Notes under the pieces: generated by a model | The model's database searches: none | What the model saw: only the letters and a program-made list of their open reading frames with translations | What the model was told of the DNA's origin: nothing | Shown here: positions 1 to 37,440 of the stretch, piece by piece | Layout: each line of letters starts with the position of its first letter | Numbering within the stretch: position 1 is the first letter of the stretch | Position numbers and translations under genes: made by a program | Assembly (NCBI RefSeq): GCF_022539315.1 | Contig: NC_066315.1 | Coordinates: 23,535,649-23,599,648 of the forward strand | DNA length: 64,000 nt | Origin: Serinus canaria | Lineage: Eukaryota > Chordata > Aves > Passeriformes > Fringillidae | Direction: 5' to 3'

Positions 1-1495
1 ATCTGTTTAAAAAAAACTCTTGTCAGTTTGGTTTTACCCACCCACACTCCTGCCATAAAGGAGTGGCATGTGTGGTAGGCTGTTTGCTTCTGACATCCCC
101 AGTTCTGCTCTATCCTTTTTGATGCAGTGGGATGTAAACAGCACATAACATTTGACAGCACACATGAAGGAACAGCAAGGTTTTTTTTGAAGGAATGCTT
201 TCTGAAGTCTCTCTTTCTATTTCTTCTGTCATAACTTCTAACCTTCAAACTCTTTTCAACAACAGGCTGTATTTAATGGGGGATCATCACTAAGGAGTAA
301 CAAGCACTGGACCCTATCACATTATTTTTTGTTTTTTAACAAGACATTTCATCTGCCAAGTACAGTCAAGTTTTGTGAAGGTGTTCTGTAGCATTTTATT
401 ACCAACCTTTGTTTTTCACAGGCCTGATAAGCTTATTCAACAGGAGTGTTTTGCTGCTGGTGCTGTTTCACTGTTCAGTCCTTGTCAAGGTCAGATGAAT
501 ATGTTGAACACCACAGGTGTCTCTCCACAGCACTGGTGTTACACACATGCAGTGCTGGGACACAGGCTCTGGGCTGGCCATGACAAGGCATGGACATACT
601 GAACAAGTCCAGCAAAGGGCCTCACCAGTGACTGAGAGACTGGAAACACAAGGAGAGGGTGAGAGCTGGGATTGTTCAGCATGCAATAAAGATGACTTGG
701 TGGGGAAGGGAAACTTACTGATGTGCCTAAGTACAGGATAAAAATATTTATCGAAAGCACAGAGATCCACAGCAAGACAATCCTACTATAGCAGCCTCTA
801 TAGCAGCATTCTGTTCATTCTGCATTTCTAGTATTTCCTCTCTCCAAACCTAAATAGTGGAGCAGACAGGGAATTAACTCTGCAAATACTTTAATCAAAA
901 ACAAAGCAAAAGGAGTCCCCATACAATGCTGTCAATTGAGTATACATTACAGACCTCAAAGGGTTTTTTAATAGTTCATGTATGAAAATGCTATTCAATG
1001 AATACAGGCACACAGAAATAATCTGAAAAGGAGCCCAGAAGTCAAAATTAAATGCCTCCTCAGCACTCAACATGCATATACAGAAAGGTGTATCAAGTGC
1101 TTGAGAGATGTATATGCTTAGACAGAGCTCATGGATATAGAAAAGCATTTTGACAGTTAAAAAAGTTCAGCAAAATTTGAATATCACCTGATTCAGTATT
1201 TTCAGTATTCTGATTAAAGTATACGGTCCATAATACATTGTAATATGCATAACTACAGCACAAGCTTTGAAGACTTTAGACGTAGCAGCATGATGTTGAT
1301 GTATTACTTCATCCTTATGATAAACTCAAAATTAAATAACCATGTTTTGTTTCCACATTTTTAATGTTTAGAAAACCTCACCCACTTCAAATTCTCAATC
1401 CACCCATGATTCCCACAAATGACATTATTTGCAAAGGTAACTCCCAAGGAACTCCAGGAAATAAAAGTTCACTTATGAGAGGCCCTGATATTTAC

Positions 1496-1608
1496 CTTCC
1501 CTGCCATGTGCAATGTCTTTGAGTGTTAAGGGGTACTGTGTGCAAGACCTTCTCAAGCAGTGAACTTTCAGTGTATTGCCTTTGATTCCTGCTGCAGGAA
1601 GAAAATAC
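1496..1608 (-). other. Candidate coding exon B of an unidentified gene
   Basis: Bracketed on the minus strand by an acceptor (TTTTTTCAG) and donor (GAAG then GTAAAT). Spliced to candidate exon A it reads R-YFLPAAGIKGNTLKVHC, then LRRSCTQYPLTLKDIAHGRE, open throughout 113 nt. A possible terminal exon (991-1022, coding DYFCVPVFIE then a stop) follows in phase. No family is recognised. Confidence 0.3.
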
Positions 1609-3082
1609 CTGAAAAAAGTTAACATTAAAAAACAATGGCATCTCAAACACAGCATGCCTTGCTTAAGAGCATATTTAGAGTATGTGACCTCTGACATATC
1701 CTGAGCAGAAAATAGGGACCGAGGCATTATTTCTTTTTCACAGAATCAGCTGCAGTGGGATGGCAGTTTCTCAATTGCTTTTCTAGCCTAGTTCCTCCAG
1801 CTATTTATGATATTATATGAACCCAAAGAACCAGTCTGTAATATTATTAATTAGAACATTTTCAGCTCCAGAAAGCTGAAAAACATGTGGAGATCTCTAA
1901 AGAGTTAATTTGGTCTGTGATCTGTCTGACAGCCAAAGAGACAGCAGGGATTCAAGCTACTTCCCTCTGCTAGAATCAAATGGGAAGGGTCTGAATGCTC
2001 AGGCTCCCACGGTCTGACAAGGGTACAGACTGTGTCTAAACACAGGCACCACCTGATTAAGCAATTAGATAATTAGAACAACTTCAATATAGCTAAAAAA
2101 AAAATGTTATGCACACATTTGTCTGTATCCAAAATACACATTTTTTAATTTGTCAGCTTTGTAAGTGACCTTCCTTGTAACAATATTCTCTACCTGTTGT
2201 TAAACCTAGTTTTCTGTCTTGGAAGAGGACACAAGAAGTCTATCTTGCTTCATGTTTTGAAACATCACTACCATCCATCATCACCACATCTTAGGTAAAA
2301 TGCTTTACTGTTTTGCCAGTGCTGCCACTATTGGATCTTCCACAAACAGCTGTGAGCGCATTTATAATTTTCCATCAAGTGTGCAGATCATGAATATCAA
2401 GACAATAAAATCAGAAAACATTTTAGCCTGAAATACTAGCAAGCACTATTTTGTGGACATTCACCAAACCAAACATTTCCACTGGGAAGAAAAGCAGTTT
2501 AAAGTACAGAGAAGAATGTGGAAAAAATTGGATGTGACAAGCAATATTGTCCCTGGTTATGCAGTCCCAATCAGAATAGAATCACTGATCATGCTAAGTG
2601 TCTTGAACAATGAAGTTTCCTAAACTCTGGAAAAATTACATTTTCGATTTTTTTTTTATTTTTTCATTTTCTTCTCAGCTGTAACTAAGAAGAAACCTCT
2701 ACAAAATCACATTACACATGTTTCTTTAATTATCTGAGTAGGTTGTTAGAGTAGCATAGTCTCTCTTCCCAGGGTCAGAACAGTATCTTGTTTACAACAC
2801 TTAGAATTCATTACAATCTACAGAGAAAGAAACTTGGTCTTAAAAAACAAGAACTGTTCTTCATAAAATACAGTTCTTCATAAAGTACAGGGAGTTTCTC
2901 TGCATTTTGTTACAGTGCCCAAATTATAAAATCAGCTCTTGTTGCCATAGTTGGACCCACCTGGGTCACAAGACTGAAAATCTGCAAAGATGAAACTGTA
3001 CAAGTACTTCAATGCTGACAACATATGCTGCTTGCAAAATAATAAGGAAAGCATGAAAATATGAGATCTGTGTTACTGATAC

Positions 3083-3159
3083 CTGCTTTTTAGTTTCCAT
3101 AATGGGGCATTTAATTTTTCAGCTGCTAACTGTGAAGGGTGACTTTCCTCATCAGTCAC
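3083..3159 (-). other. Candidate coding exon A of an unidentified gene
   Basis: On the minus strand a good acceptor (CTGTAG) and donor (CAG then GTATCA) bracket 77 bases open in one frame only, coding VTDEESHPSQLAAEKLNA then PLWKLKS plus two bases. The phase joins candidate exon B at 1496-1608. I do not recognise the protein. It lies about 3.3 kb downstream of the PEX1 stop on the same strand. It could be a real small gene, a PEX1 read-through exon, a relic or chance. Confidence 0.3.
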
Positions 3160-3565
3160 CTACAGAAAAAAAATATCAGCAAGAATAAAAAGATTGAATT
3201 TTCAAAGAGGTAACTAATGTTACACAACTTATGTGGCAAATACATCTTGCAGTGCTTGAGGGGAAACATTTGCAAACCAAATTTACTCGTAGTATGACAA
3301 ACTGAGAGCTGACAAATGTCAGAGCAGAACAGTGCCTGCACAGAATGAGTGCAATCCTACACATCTTATGACACCCCCCTGCTGCCACTCTGCAGTCTGA
3401 GAAAATGATGGGCTGTCTCAAAAAGCACTGCACAGGGCCCATCTCTTTGCTTGGCCTTGGGCTGCAATTTCAGGTTTTTCTGATTATCTCTGTAAATGTC
3501 AATGTATGTGAATGGCTCAAGTTCCATCTCCCCGAAGAAGGGCCTGTGAAGAGGCTGTATTTTAC

Positions 3566-3606
3566 CCGATAGCCTTTTCTGGAATTCATTGCACCATAGC
3601 AGGGAG
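3566..3606 (-). other. Weaker candidate exon upstream of exon A
   Basis: A 41-nt segment with acceptor CTCCCAG and donor CGG then GTAAAA, coding PCYGAMNSRKGYR. It ends in phase 0, which is compatible with candidate exon A. It is short enough that chance is a serious alternative. Confidence 0.15.
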
Positions 3607-6483
3607 CTGGGAGATTAACATTTCTCATAAGCATTTCTCACTCCACCTGCCCACCTGCTCCAGCTGCTTGGAGAAGGAGCACCCTGGGAAGGCTGCAATA
3701 GCTCCCAACCATGGCCCCTTAGGAGAGATCAACTCTTCCTTGTGCTCCATGGTAGAGGGGCCCTGCATCCCTCACAGACAGAGAGGAACAAGCCTGTGTG
3801 TCTCATGCCACTCCAGCACTCTGCCTGCTCCCCACTGCAAGAGTTCTGCTTTAGACCCACTGTCCTCACTGAGACATGGCTCAGTCAGCAGGACCTGCAG
3901 GGCTGGACAGCTGCTGGGGAAGGACAAAGAGATCCAATCACCTAAACATGGAAAAAAGGACTGGGGTCAGTCCTAGAGGACTAGGAGTCTAGTGCCTAGA
4001 GGCAGATGCTGATGTGAGGGAAGCCAAGACCTTTTTCTCCCCAGGAACTGTAGAAAAACAAGTTTCAATATGCTGACTTCAAGTGGGTTTTTCCTACATC
4101 GAGGTTTTATACCTGTCCTTAATGAAGGACATTTTGGTCTTTTAACAGTGAAGAAAATGTCTTTTAGACATTTAGAAAATGAACAGGTTTCTAACTACTG
4201 GAAAAATGGCCATTAGAAAATGGGGATAAGACTTAGTTCTTGGCAAACACTAAAACAGTAAACCACCAAATAGCTCCTGTTGTAGCCTTTAAGTATCTAA
4301 ACAAGGTCATGATGCTCGAGTTATAAAATATAACTTGAGCAGTGCTTTGGCAATATACAAGCTGTAATATATACCCGGAAAAATGGACATCATCATCCCT
4401 TAAGAGAGGTAGTGAGAGGAGAACTAGTGAGGAGGCACAGGATTTGTTCATCTCTAGATTGCTGCTTCACAGAGCTTATTTAGTTCTTGACTTGATGGAG
4501 GAGATTAGAAAACAGGTTCAAACATGACACACATTGCTTGTCAGCCTGTGCTGTCATCATGAGCCACTGCTGCTAAATCCTACTGCCCTACAGAATGTGA
4601 AACTAATGTCATCAGTCCCTTTTCTCTTGGAGTGCCTCTCCCTCCCAGGCCTTGTGCAAGTCTCTCTCTACATGTGATCCTCATTGCACAGCACCTGAAG
4701 AGAAGGCATTATCTTCCTCTGAGCTAGAGGCTTAATGTTCCTTGTACAACAGATCTTAGCTAAGCTTCATTTACTATTACTACTAGGCTTCATTTACATT
4801 TTCTACTACCTTCCAAGGTGAGATGTCAATGTAACCAAAGATCACCTAACAGCAAATAGTTATTCAGTGACCTCCTTCTTGGATCACATGAACCTGCCCT
4901 CAGCATCATGTATGCAAGGGACTGTCTGAATGAACACTGAGCTCATTCACTGGTGAAATTCCTTGCATGGGGGAAGGAGGAAAAACAGAGATTTGGAACC
5001 TAGACTTCCTGGGTTTTAAGAACATTTTCCATGACAGTACAGTACATAATTTTTGTTTAAGACTGATAAGGCCTTGGCATACAGCAAACCTTCCTTTTTA
5101 ACTCTGCAATATAATTCTTGGCATTGAAGTACAGTATTCCAATTAAATGACTCCCAGTGTGAGGACAGTACAATATCTATGGAATTGTCTTTGCTACCAT
5201 CGCAATCAGCCTGCGACTGGTCCTTTCAGAGTTAAGTATCAGTGTATTATGAGATCATCAGTACCAGGAACACTAAATAATTTCCATTTCTAATGAAATT
5301 TTGTACAACCATTATCTAGACCTAAATTGAAGAACAATACTTTTGAAGAGCAGATACTGCTGCTAATTTTGGCTAATCTGGATGTTTTTGTAATATTTAA
5401 AGATTTCTTAACCAAGTGAAGATGTAATAAACCACAGTGTTCTTTAAACAATTTTGACATGGACAGAGCTGGAAGACCACCTTCTTATAGAGGTTCTGGA
5501 TGTAGGAAAGAACCCTTGACTGAAAAATCTAAGCCAGTAGGTGAAAGAGTAAGTGAAAACTCCTACTGGTACCTGAGAAACTGCAGGAACTAATCAATAA
5601 ATTTACTGGGCTGAAGTTTCAAATGTAAGTATTTGAACTGATGATAATATAGTACTTCCTTGGCTTAGAGATGAAGACTATTTTGAAGGGGAAAGAGTCA
5701 AAAGAGACTAATGGGAAACATCTCCAGTTTTCTTTTCTCCTTTTGTTAAGACATGGTTATCTTTGTATCAGTTAAGGAACACAACTCTTTAACAATCTCC
5801 ACGGAAGACAAGAATTGTGAATAATTTCAGATGTAACATTAGAAAGCTTCCAAGCATCCAAAATATTTTTAACGGTCTCTGGGAAAAAAAAGTAGGGGTA
5901 AGAAGGTGCAGGTGCTGTGAAATGCAATTTGGTATTCTTCATTAACAAACAGTGGCAGAAAACAAGATGTAAGTATCTTGGTCTGGTTTTTCCTGCTATA
6001 GCTGGAAAAGTATATTCTGGAAATATTAGTCTAGTTGCTTGCTAGTATACATATGAAGTACCACCCTCCTCTAAGCCCTCCAAAGGCCCTTAGAGAATGG
6101 CTTTATAGGATATTTTAAAAATATATCCTCCATTAATATTACAGTCTGTTTGACCAGATTCTATTTGTTGTGAGGGAGCAAGCAGAGACAGGAAATCATT
6201 GTTAGATTGTGGCAAGAAAATTGATAAAAAACAAAGTTTAAAAGTTTATACGATAAACAAGTGGACAGACCATAATCAATGTTCTCTCAAAAAATTTAAT
6301 AGCAATCTAAAGGAGGACAATTTTCTTCAAAATAAAATGTGACATAATTTTACAGCATATTAGTTTAAAAGAAACTTATCTTCAACTGCTGCAATAATAA
6401 ATCTATATGAATATAAATAATCTGATTTAATCACGTCTGTCATTTCCAGTTACAGTTTAGCAATTACAACCAAATACAAGTTA

Positions 6484-31005
<24,522 letters not shown>

Positions 31006-31253
31006 GGCCGCGGCCGGCGGGCCCTGCGCGCCCGCTCCGCCCGGACACGGGCCCTCCTCCCCGGGGCGGGCGCGGGGGGTAATGCTCCCTGCTGCCCCCG
31101 GGGCAATGGTACAACCCAATGCCGGCCAATGCGGGCGCGGCGTTTCCCCTCTGCCCGCCTCTGATTGGCTCCTTCGCTACAGACCGCGGCTCCTCCTCCC
31201 CGCCGCACGGAGGGAGCCAATGGGGGTTCCGCGTCGCGGGGGGCGATGGGAAG
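31006..31253. promoter_or_regulatory. Bidirectional PEX1/RBM48 promoter
   Basis: The PEX1 and RBM48 start codons face away from each other across only 248 bp of very GC- and CpG-rich DNA. Three forward CCAAT boxes (31116, 31126, 31217) and one inverted box (ATTGG at 31164) are present, and I see no clear TATA box. Multiple NF-Y sites without TATA are typical of housekeeping divergent promoters. Transcription start sites cannot be fixed from sequence alone. Confidence 0.8.
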
Positions 31254-34200
31254 ATGGCGGCCGGCAGCAGCGGTGGCCCGGGCGCTCCGTGCCGGCACCA
31301 CGCGCAGCTGGGAGCCTGCGAATCGCGCGCCAAGTACCGCGAGGGGTGGCGGCCGCGCGCCGTGAAGGTGCTGGGGGGGGAGGGGCGGTGTCGGGCGGAG
31401 CCGCTTCGGGTGAGGGGCTGGCGGGCGGCCGAGCCTGCGCTGGAGTCCCCGGGAGGGAGGGAGAGAGAGGCCCTGGGCCTCGCCTGCTGCGCGGCTGGTG
31501 CTTCTCGTTACTGCAGCAGAGCTGCGAGTTTGCCGTATCTCTGTGTGCGCACAGTGTACAACGAGCTGTAGCGTCACTTAAAGGGCTGGCGTGAGAAGGG
31601 AAGCGGTTAGTTTGGAAAATACCTTTAAGATCATGAAGTCCAACCCGCATCTGTTTCCAGCCTCTTGTCAGGGAGTTGTAGAGAGCGATAAGGACTCCCT
31701 GAACCACCTTTTTTCCAACCTGAGCCCCTCGCAGCTCGCTGAGCTGCTCCTCCTCAGACCTGTGATCCAGCCCCTTCACCAGCTCTGCTGCCTTTCTCTG
31801 GACATGCTCCGGCACCTCAGTGTCTTGGAGAGTGGTCCTGAGCTGAACCCAGGATTTGAGGTGTGGTCTCACCAGTGCTGAAACTGGTTACTCCGTGCCC
31901 ATGCACGTAAGGCACATATCTTTAACTATCACCACCTTCCCATAAAATTTCAAACCCTCCATACTTCATGAAGTCTCAAAGCCTTCATTAAGTTCTTTTA
32001 TTCTTCCAAGGGTACACGGTGGGCAGAGGACAGAGAGCGTTGTGCAACCACAGAGCTCTGGCCAGCACAGGCATCTACCCATCATTGGGCACTGGAGGAT
32101 ACATGCAGGAGAAACAGTATGGATGTTCCAAGTGTGGAAAAAACCTTATTTGAATCTTTTCTTCCCAGACAAGAAAGAAAGCTTCAAAAAAAAACCCACA
32201 TAGTGAAAGAATCAGGTTCCTTCAATCTCTTGTTCCCAAAAGAATGTAGGTGGGAATGTGCTGCTGCCACAAGAAATCTTATGTGAGCTGCCTGTGGAGA
32301 CTTTTTTATAGCAGAAGTTTGAGAGTTGATTTCCCAAGCAGTTTTTGCTTTGTCCGGAATATGTTTTCTTAAGAGAAATATGTGTAACTTAGGCAGGCTA
32401 CATGTTTGTGTTTTGGGTTGGTTTTTTGTTTTTTTTTTTTTTTAACATACTCAGAATAAATTTCCTTTGATCTCAGGGATGAGCTGCTTGGCTGCCTACT
32501 GTACATAGTGAGCTATCAAAAAGCTTAGAGTCTATTATGTGACAGTCACTACACAAAGCAGAAGAGAATGGTTGGTTCGGTTTTTAATCTGCTGGAAGAA
32601 GACCTTGTTTCTCTCAGCATCCAGATTTTATCTGTGTGTCTTAAAAACGTATGCTGTTGGATGACCATGGCAAGGAGACAACTCTGCACACAGAGGATAT
32701 ACCCCAGGGAATTGTGGTAATTGTTTTTTAACTCCCTGTGTGGAAAAAAGCAGTTTTCCTCACCTACACGACTTCTTTGCCGATGAAGACCGATTTTTCA
32801 GGGATTTTTTCTGTATTTTGACATTACCTCCTATGAACTACTTACTGGTACATCTTGCATGGAAGTTGGCCAGAGACATAAGAGATTTTACTCAGCAACT
32901 GGCAGTAGTACTCTGACCTTGTGCAGAAAAGTCAAGTCTCATCTGTGTTTTACTATGCGTGAGAGGCACGAGTTCAGCTCTTGCTCAGTGATGAAGAGGT
33001 CCCAAATAACCATGCATTTTACTGTCCTGCAAAGCAGAGTACATAGGGGTTTTCAGCATCCTGAGAGGATTTGGAGAAAACCAGAAAACATGGAGAAAAT
33101 GCATGCCTTTTGCAATAAAGCAAGAATGGGAATGGTTTTGAATAGTCTTTACTTTTGTTTTTTTTCAGGTTTACACTATCAACTTGGAATCTCGCTATAT
33201 ACTGATACAAGGAGTTCCTGCATTAGGTGTTATGAAGGAATTAGTTGAACAATTTGCATTATATGGTGCCATTGAGGAATATCATGCACTAGATGAATAT
33301 CCAGCAGAGCAGTTTACTGAAGTGTACCTTATAAAATTCAAAAAACTGCAATGTGCAAGGTATTGGACAGGGCAATATCTGCCTCTTGCTGTCCTAATCT
33401 TTTACACCTTCTGTACGTGACAATGTGTTAAGTTTCTAGAGAGTTGGAGTAAAATTCTCGGTTTTGTTGACAGACTTTAATTCCCTTCAGGGTGGCCAAG
33501 AAAAAAATGGATGAACGAAGTTTCTTTGGTAGTTTGCTGCACGTATGCTATGCTCCAGAATTTGAAACAGTCCAAGAAACTAGAGAGAAGTTGCAGGATA
33601 GAAGAAGGTATATAGCAAAAGCAACAAATCAAAGAGGTTTGTGGTTAAATTTCCTATAGAATCCTGACTAAATTTCCTGTAAAATTTTAATGTTCTTCAG
33701 GACTGGGTGGGGTTTTGGCTAAGTGCCTGTTAAAGAAAACACTTTTAACCTACCTCTTTTAAAGGTGCTATAGTGTGTTGATAGTTGCCAGATGCCAGGC
33801 ACCCACCAAAGCTGCCCACTCATTGCCCTCCCCAAACTGGACAGAGGAGAGAAAATGTAACAAACGGTACATGGACCAGGAGAGAGATTGCTCATCAAAT
33901 ACCATCAAGACAAGACAGGCTCTACTTGGAGAGATAAAGGGAATATATTACTAACAAAATAGAGCAGGATAATGAGAAATAAAATAAGCCCTTATAAACA
34001 CCTTCCCCCCACCCCTCCCTCCTTCCAGCTCTACCCCCTACCCCAGCAGTGCAAGGGGACAGGGAATGGAGTTGTGGTCAGTTCATTACTTGTGGCTTCT
34101 CCTGCTGCTCAAGGAGAGGAGTCTTTCCCCTGCTGCACTGTGGGGTGGCACGGGAGACAGTTCTCTGTGAACCTCTCCAACGTGAGCTCATGAGCAGCAG

Positions 34201-37135
34201 CTCCCTGGGACCTGCTGCAGTGTGAGTCCATCCCATGGGGAACAGTCCTCCCCACACTGCTGCAGTGTGGGTCACTCCTCCACGGGGTGCAGTCCTCCAA
34301 GGACAGGCTGCTCCAGCCTGGGAGCAGGGCCCCTCTCTCCGCGGGTCTCCCACAGGATCACAGCCTCCTCCCAGGCTCCTCCACGGGCTGTGGTGGATCC
34401 CTGCATCCCCATGGCCCTCCGTGGGCTGCAGGGGCACAGCTGCTGCACCCTGGCCTGCACAAGGGCCTGAGGGGAATCTCGGCCCCAGTGCCTGGAGCTC
34501 CTGCGCTGGCCTTGGTGTGTGCAGGGCCGCTCCTCTCACGTTCTCTGCTCTTCTCTTTTCCGGCCGTAGCTACAACTGGGCAATCACTTCTTGTTTATTT
34601 GCCTCCTTACATCTGTTACTACAGAGACATTACCATAATTTCTAATCAGCCTGGCCCAGCAGCACATCCATCTTTGGAGCCACCAGGAATTGGCTCTGCC
34701 AGACATGGTGAAAGATTCTGGCAGCTTCTCAAAGAAGCCAACCCTGTAGCCCCACCACTACAGAAAAACAGGCCATGCAAACCCAATACAGATGCATTTT
34801 AAGTATGTTTACAGGAAGACATCTCTCAGTGTGTAGAGAACTATATCCTTTTCAAAGTAATTTTTTTGCTTTGATTAAGACTAAAATAATGAAATTATTA
34901 AGCTTCATTAATTAAGTATTCCTTCACTTTTTGTTTTCTTTCAAAATGTTACCAGAAATTTAAAGCACGGCAGGAAATTTGGGATTTCACCCTTGTTCCA
35001 ACCTCCTCAGGCATGCCAAAGGGACAGTTTTGGAAGGAATATGACTATACCAGAACCTTCAAAAAAATTTCTCCAGCCCACATCTTTACACTGGGGGAGT
35101 GTTAAGAATGGACTGTGTTTACAAAGGCCTCTGTACCACAGAGTTCCCAGTCAGCGCAGAAGGCTGGGCAACCTGAGGAATAAGCTAATTGCTAAGCACA
35201 AGCTTCTCCTTTCTTGTGCTCAAATACTTGGCTATCATTCATTGAGGATTTCTAAAGGGAGTAAACCCACTGATTTTTAACATCAAAACCTCTGGGGTTG
35301 TTCAATGTTACAAACCAGCAAAGGCACTAGACTGGAAAACTGGTTTTAGAGTTGAATTTGTTATATTTGAAGCTTAAAAATAATCACAGAAGGGTAACTG
35401 GGAATCAAATATCACTGGTATTGTTTCTGCTTTTATATCAAAAGTTTTGTTCTTGGGTGTTAGAACTAATAATTACATGAAATAGTGAAGGTGCTTCTTT
35501 TTTGTTCTTTTAAAGATTGCTTTATATTAAAGAAAGTAGAAGGCCCTAAGAAGACAGCCTCAAATAACTCTGAGCATGACTGTCCATGGAGTACATCAGG
35601 GTCAAGTACAGCCAGTAACTGGGATCCATCCTGCTTTACAAGTTTTCCCGGGGTATCCCACAACACAGCATATCCATCTGGGAATCAGAATCAGAGCCTG
35701 TTAACATCTCCACACTATGATAACAATTGTGCTGAAATTTCTGGGTACTTTGGTCAAAACACATCTTTAACTCCAAGTGTACATCCAGGAGTGTACACTC
35801 CATCAGCTTCCTCAATGCAGCACAGAATGGTTCCAGCTTGCAGTGGAATTGACAGGTTTATGCCTCGTACAACTCACCTACAAGAACGTAAAAGGAAGAG
35901 AGAAGAAGGTAACAAGTTTTCCCTCATTGGAACAAGTGAGGACAATACTGAAGTTGTTATTGGTCCACAACTACCAGAAATACCTAAAGTGGATATGGAT
36001 GATGAGTCTTTGAATACTTCAGCTACATTAATTCGAAATAAACTGAAAGAGGTATGGGTTCTTAAAGTTCTGAAAGTTCAAACATAGGTGCTTGTTATAC
36101 ATAAAAATAGTGACTATCTGATAGCATTATGCAGCATTTACTCATTATCAGTTTATCTGCCACTTAAAGCTAGTGCTCTTACTATTTAACTTTTCCACAG
36201 TCTAGAATATTGCAGTCAATTCTACTCCAGACTTACACTACACTTGGGAAAGTGTAAATGTCAGTTCATGTTCTTACGTGATTTTTTGTAAACCACTTTT
36301 TTTTTCCCACATGTGAAGGCATGCTAATTTTGCAGGTAGTCCTGCTCACTCTAGTGTGCTACTTTTATCTGGTTTCTAAAAAGGAAAATAATGGAAGTCA
36401 GAGTTCAATGTAATTTTGCACCAACATTTCTTATGCCATTAAAAGCTGTACAGAATCATTAATTCCATGCTGAGAAGCATGTGTTAAGCTATGTACCCTT
36501 TTATGGAGAATATTAATAATTAATCAATTAGCAGGTCAGACATTCCTGATAGAACATTTCATTTACATAAAGATCTGAAAAAGCTCCTGTGACTGACTAA
36601 ATTGATTTGAAAGTGCGTATCTTATAAATACACACCCTTTATATTAAATACTTTCCTAAAATACATGTCAAAATGCATGTTTCTGCTTCCCTTCATTTCC
36701 TGAAATACCTGAGTTTATAAAGCACATTAAAAAAACACCTTGCTTAAAAACACCTGTTAGGAAGAAGGGAGATGACATATGTAATACTATATCACTGACT
36801 ATCTGAAATCAGTTTGTGTAGTTAAACACAAAAATGGTAGTGCTGAATCTTCTAAGTTTCACCTCTCTTGTGTTTAATGCTGCCTTTAGTGTTATGTTCT
36901 TCCTCTAGTCAGCAGGAAAATTCAGTACAAGTGTGATGATAGTAATAAATGGCTCCCAATACTCAAATCTTGGAGATGTGGCCTTACTCTAAAACGAGCA
37001 TAAAAAATGTAATGGTTACAGGTTACTAAATATTTTTCCCCTCCAATTTAGGTAGCAGATTCTGTTTCAACATCTGTGGAAAAGCCAGAGAGCAGCGCAG
37101 CCAAACCAGTTCTTAAGCAGAGAAGAAGAATATAG
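31254..37135 (+). CDS. RBM48: RBM48, RNA-binding minor-spliceosome factor (5 coding exons)
   Basis: RBM48 binds RNA and, with ARMC7, supports U12-type (minor) splicing in the nucleus; that role is family knowledge. Exons 31254-31367, 33169-33359, 33491-33636, 35516-36051 and 37052-37135 sum to 1071 nt, 356 aa (human about 367). The start MAAGSSGG leads into the conserved RAKYREGWRPRAVKV. The RRM lies at about residues 39-125: YILIQGVPALGVMKELVE, TEVYLIKF, then SFFGSLLHVCYAPEF, a family hallmark. Exon 4 is the less conserved linker and ends with DRFMPRTTHLQERKRKRE; the protein ends KQRRRI. The exon 1 donor (AAG followed by GTGCTG) is weak but is the only one that keeps frame with exon 2. An ATG at 31246 is out of frame. 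The gene shares a promoter with PEX1. Confidence 0.95.
31612..31882 (-). mobile_element. CR1 LINE fragment in RBM48 intron 1
   Basis: Begins AAGATCATGAAGTCCAACCC and continues through the typical antisense CR1 phrases (CTTTCTCTGGACATGCTCC, GTGTGGTCTCACCAGTGCTG). CR1 is the dominant avian LINE. The antisense layout places the element on the minus strand and 5'-truncated. Its open frames (96 codons plus, part of a 231-codon minus frame) are not genes. Confidence 0.88.
33774..34790 (-). mobile_element. Passerine ERVK-type solo LTR in RBM48 intron 3
   Basis: About 1 kb that I recognise as a common passerine LTR in reverse. At the right it starts, on the minus strand, TGTATTGGGTTTGCATGG, then GTAGTGGTGGGGCTACAG, and passes through repeated cysteine/proline-like imperfect units (CTGCAGTGTGGGTC types). 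It ends at the left with the GGTGCCTGGCATCTGGC class terminus. No internal retroviral coding sequence was seen. The multi-frame open reading frames (up to 171 codons) are LTR sequence. No convincing target-site duplication. Confidence 0.75.
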
Positions 37136-37210
37136 ATACTGCTGGCAGCATCTTCCAACAGTCCTTTTGTAAAGAATATAGTTTAAAATATGTATTTTTT
37201 TAATGTAAAA

Positions 37211-37216
37211 AATAAA
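37211..37216 (+). terminator. RBM48 poly(A) signal AATAAA
   Basis: AATAAA 76 nt after the RBM48 stop codon, followed by TA- and T-rich sequence. It predicts a very short 3'UTR. Confidence 0.75.
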
Positions 37217-37434
37217 ACTTTCTTTATACTGTATTTCCCAGTGATTCCCTGTTTAAAATGGTGTCATTTTGTTACTTGGAATGAAGAAACCAATATACTG
37301 TATTATTGTTGCAGTCCAATATACTGTATTTTTGTTGTCCTGTGTACCTCATATTGTAACATATTTTATAATATGAACAGAATATATGAATACAACAGAA
37401 GAACTCTATTTAGGTAGTTACAGAAGTAAATTAA

Positions 37435-37440
37435 TTTATT
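37435..37440 (-). terminator. Poly(A) signal of the EFCAB1-like gene
   Basis: On the minus strand AATAAA occurs 149 nt after the stop codon at 37590. With the RBM48 signal at 37211-37216 this leaves the two convergent genes only about 220 bp between poly(A) signals. Confidence 0.65.

Larger units (their letters stand above)
1..6483. other. Downstream flank of PEX1, no identified gene
   Basis: AT-rich sequence that includes the PEX1 3'UTR next to 6484; minus-strand ATTAAA sequences near 6296 and 6425 are possible poly(A) signals. In mammals GATAD1 lies on this side, but I recognise no GATAD1 coding sequence. A GC-richer patch (about 3380-4000) is open in several frames on both strands, including a 154-codon plus-strand frame without recognisable similarity. 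Candidate exons A and B are listed separately. Confidence 0.6.

Noticed and set aside
2958..2978. 21-nt microexon-like segment on the minus strand with good splice sites
   Set aside because: Inserting it between candidate exons A and B creates a stop codon; probably chance.
3512..3976. 154-codon plus-strand frame
   Set aside because: No recognisable similarity or splice context, and other frames here are equally open; not supported as a gene.
34078..34802. Frames of 136-171 codons in several registers
   Set aside because: Entirely within the reverse-oriented LTR in RBM48 intron 3.
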